Position numbers and translations under genes: made by a program. Shown in pieces: positions 5,219 through 6,765 of a stretch of 6,765 nucleotides of DNA (the first letter of the stretch is position 1; every line of letters begins with the position of its first letter). The stretch is from the NCBI GenBank assembly GCA_007123335.1, contig SKLG01000583.1:1-6765 (forward strand), in the 5' to 3' direction. A model generated the notes under the pieces. The model was not told the origin of the DNA. It worked only from the letters and a program-made list of their open reading frames with translations, and ran no database searches. Source of the stretch: Anaerolineae bacterium. GTDB taxonomy: Bacteria > Chloroflexota > Anaerolineae > UBA1429.

Positions 5219-6361
5219 TTAGAACAGGATCAGCGTGATCACCGCCAAGGTGGCGAGGACGACCCATGCCATCCGCTTCCACTCCCATACGCGCCGCCCG
5301 TTATAACACTCAAAGGGGAAAAAGGGCAGCAATATTTCTAGTATCAGCAACGGTCTGGTCAGTGCGCTTGCCGGCACGAGCCATACTACCCAATTCGCCG
5401 AGCCGCCCAAGGCAACGGCGCCGGTCGTTAGCATCGTCATAATAAGCACCGCGCTGGCGCCGATCAGCGCCACGGGCCCCAGGTCGGGCAGCCAATCGCG
5501 GTAGCGCCAGCCGTCGCCAGGGGGATAGAGTGATCCCGGCGATGGGTAAAAGGCGCCAAAGGCCAGTGCCAAGACGACGCCTAGCGGAAAGCTCGATTCC
5601 CAGGCGCGATAGCGCAGCGTCACCCCGCGATGGCGTGCCGCGAGCCACATTGCCCCGAACCGCGTGCCCAGGAGGACCAACACGGTAAGAGGCAGGGCCA
5701 GAAGCCACTCGGGGTGATAGCGGAAACCGGCAATCCGCCCCAGCGCCAGATAGCCGATGATGATGTTGCCCAGTAGCGTCCCCCACCACTGAAGAACGGG
5801 ACGTCCGGGGGCGGGATCTGCCGGGCGTACCCATAGGAAATGGCCGATATCGAGATAATGAAAGGTGTGCAGCCAGACGAGGAACATGCCCCACAGGCCA
5901 TAGCGCGCGAACTGGGCGCCTGGCGAGAGTCGCTCAAAGCCGCGCGTGCTGAATATCCTGCTCGAACTGGTATTATATCCCTCGACGCAGGTGAACATTT
6001 CGGCACAGTCTTGCTCCTGAAAGAGCGCGATGGCACCCTCGACCAACGCCTGCCCGGCGCCGAGGCCCTGGGCATCAGGATCGACAAAGAGCCAGGACAC
6101 CATGCCCCCCTTGGGCTGCTCATCTGCTGGGCGATCCTTCGCACTCTGGGGCAGTTGAAACAGATCGAGTACGACGCCACCGATAATCTGTGAGGATCCC
6201 TCGTCATCTGGCCCTGTTACCGTTTCGGCGACCAAGACGTGGGGCGACCAGTGAAAAAAGATACTTTCCGTCAATGGGAAGGCGCGCCAGGCGATGCGAC
6301 GCACAGAGGGTTTTTCCTCGGGTCGCATCGTGCGTACGCGGATGGGCGGGCTGGTGGCCAT
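5219..6361 (-). CDS. GNAT acetyltransferase fused to a site-2-protease-like membrane domain lacking zinc ligands
   Basis: A 380-residue two-part protein. Residues 7-155 are a GNAT domain: IRVRTMRPEEK opening (7-17), the acetyl-CoA pyrophosphate loop VDPDAQGLGAG (93-103, Q-x-x-G-x-G) and YNTSSSRIFSTRGFE (129-143). GNAT enzymes transfer an acyl group from CoA to an amine. Residues about 190-380 contain roughly six hydrophobic segments (near 193-212, 219-233, 259-272, 293-318, 323-349, 364-380), so the C-terminal half is an integral membrane domain. I align it with M50/site-2 protease membrane cores: R234-F-G-A-M238-W-L-A-A-R falls where HExxHxxxAR is expected, and LLPFFPFECYNG (344-355) where NLLPxxPLDG is expected. 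All catalytic ligands are therefore replaced, suggesting a non-proteolytic relative. Start ATG 6361-6359 has AAAGGAG about six bases upstream. It is unclear whether expression comes from glsB readthrough or a promoter in the 83-base gap. Confidence 0.85.
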   Translation of the reverse strand: MATSPPIRVRTMRPEEKPSVRRIAWRAFPLTESIFFHWSPHVLVAETVTGPDDEGSSQIIGGVVLDLFQLPQSAKDRPADEQPKGGMVSWLFVDPDAQGLGAGQALVEGAIALFQEQDCAEMFTCVEGYNTSSSRIFSTRGFERLSPGAQFARYGLWGMFLVWLHTFHYLDIGHFLWVRPADPAPGRPVLQWWGTLLGNIIIGYLALGRIAGFRYHPEWLLALPLTVLVLLGTRFGAMWLAARHRGVTLRYRAWESSFPLGVVLALAFGAFYPSPGSLYPPGDGWRYRDWLPDLGPVALIGASAVLIMTMLTTGAVALGGSANWVVWLVPASALTRPLLILEILLPFFPFECYNGRRVWEWKRMAWVVLATLAVITLILF

Positions 6362-6388
6362 GCAGTTCTCCTTTTGACATAGGGAAGC

Positions 6389-6437
6389 CCGTGATCACGG
6401 CCAAGAACGCGGGCCGGAGCACGGGCCTGGAGCCGTG
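6389..6437. repeat. Two CCGTG/CACGG dyads between glsB-like gene and GNAT fusion
   Basis: CCGTGATCACGG (6389-6400) is a perfect 12-base palindrome 27 bases upstream of the GNAT-fusion start. Nineteen bases further, GCACGG (6419-6424) and CCGTGC (6433-6438) form a second dyad around eight bases. Both use the five-base half-site CCGTG, giving four copies in about 50 bases. Possible roles are a dimeric regulator site or a hairpin attenuating readthrough from the upstream gene. No T-run follows, so a classical intrinsic terminator is not supported. Confidence 0.45.
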
Positions 6438-6444
6438 CGCAAAG

Positions 6445-6705
6445 TCAGTAGCGAGGCCGACGTGCTGCGCCGAAAATGGCCAACAGGACGATAGCGCCCA
6501 CTACAGCGACGAGAAAGCTGGGTAGATCAAAGCCAATAATGATTCCTCGTCCGGTGGCGAGCTGCATAATGAATCCGCCGACGAATGCGCCCGCTATACC
6601 GACGATGATATTCATGAGGCAACCCTGACGGTGGCTCGTGCCCATAATCAGGCTGGCCACCCAACCGGCCAGTGCGCCGAAAATCAGCCATGTTAAAAGT
6701 CCCAT
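6445..6705 (-). CDS. GlsB/YeaQ/YmgE-family stress-response membrane protein
   Basis: An 86-residue, very hydrophobic, glycine-rich protein of the transglycosylase-associated family, close to the usual 80-85 residues. The first membrane segment (2-21, MGLLTWLIFGALAGWVASLI) carries the conserved GALAGWVA. A short loop with GCLMN (28-32) precedes the second segment, NIIVGIAGAFVGGFIM (32-47), with the typical G-x-x-G-A-x-x-G-G pattern. A third segment follows at 62-80, ending in the basic tail RRPRY. Family members are small inner-membrane proteins induced by envelope, alkaline or general stress; the molecular role is unsettled. Start ATG at 6705-6703 has GGAGGG five bases upstream, which is strong. 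No partner Asp23-family (Gls24) gene is in the window. It stands 83 bases before the GNAT-membrane fusion, in the same direction. Confidence 0.92.
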   Translation of the reverse strand: MGLLTWLIFGALAGWVASLIMGTSHRQGCLMNIIVGIAGAFVGGFIMQLATGRGIIIGFDLPSFLVAVVGAIVLLAIFGAARRPRY

Positions 6706-6765
6706 CTGTACCCTCCCTCGTGTGTTAACAGATGTACATTCCCTATTTCGTGATTTGTCGCTAAA
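6706..6765 (-). promoter_or_regulatory. Upstream region of the glsB-like gene with two adjacent small palindromes
   Basis: This 60-base AT-richer stretch precedes the GlsB-like gene. It holds the ribosome-binding site and two perfect eight-base palindromes one base apart, TGTTAACA (6723-6730) and ATGTACAT (6732-6739). I see no convincing -35/-10 pair inside the visible part; the promoter may extend past the window edge. Confidence 0.3.

Noticed and set aside
5106..5288. N-terminal extension of the beta-helix protein to an ATG at 5288
   Set aside because: It would overlap the GNAT-fusion gene by 70 bases and add non-domain sequence, while a good ribosome-binding site sits before the ATG at 5105.
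6378..6406. TTGGCC-N17-TATGTC as a promoter for the GNAT fusion with the palindrome in its spacer
   Set aside because: The -10 matches poorly and lies so close to the start codon that transcription would begin inside the ribosome-binding site.

Overview
The window is GC-rich bacterial DNA. All eight genes I can support lie on the minus strand, so they read from the right edge to the left edge. Nothing fixes the taxon. The mix of an enolase-superfamily dehydratase, a divergent URO-D-like protein, an AAA_33-type small kinase, a GlsB/YeaQ membrane protein and a GNAT fused to a site-2-protease-like membrane region reminds me most of Chloroflexota (Anaerolineae or Caldilineae type) or a similar environmental lineage. 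That is an impression, not a demonstration. There are no RNA genes, insertion sequences, CRISPR arrays or phage genes.

Right part (about 5200-6765): a small GlsB/YeaQ-type stress membrane protein (6445-6705) is followed after 83 bases by a 380-residue protein (5219-6361). The latter joins an N-terminal GNAT acetyltransferase domain to a multi-pass membrane domain that looks like a site-2 protease whose zinc ligands have all been replaced. The gap between these genes carries two dyads built from the same CCGTG/CACGG half-site.

Central part (1134-5105): four tightly packed genes that look like one operon. In order of transcription they are a right-handed beta-helix protein (pectate-lyase-3/glycosyl hydrolase 28 type fold, no signal peptide), a URO-D-superfamily protein that is not HemE, an extended SDR nucleotide-sugar epimerase/dehydratase, and a P-loop small-molecule kinase. 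They are joined by a 4-base ATGA overlap, a 15-base gap and an 8-base overlap. A sigma70-like promoter candidate and an inverted repeat lie upstream of the beta-helix gene.

Left part (1-1003): after a 130-base gap with its own promoter candidate come a VOC/glyoxalase-fold metalloenzyme and an enolase-superfamily sugar-acid dehydratase (galactonate-dehydratase-like, cut by the window edge), 12 bases apart. Together the six left-hand genes suggest a carbohydrate or uronic/aldonic-acid processing locus: a polysaccharide-fold protein, a nucleotide-sugar epimerase, a kinase and an acid-sugar dehydratase. The URO-D-like protein is the least explained member. The pathway is inferred from context and no substrate can be named. 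The long plus-strand reading frames are antisense shadows produced by high GC at codon third positions.
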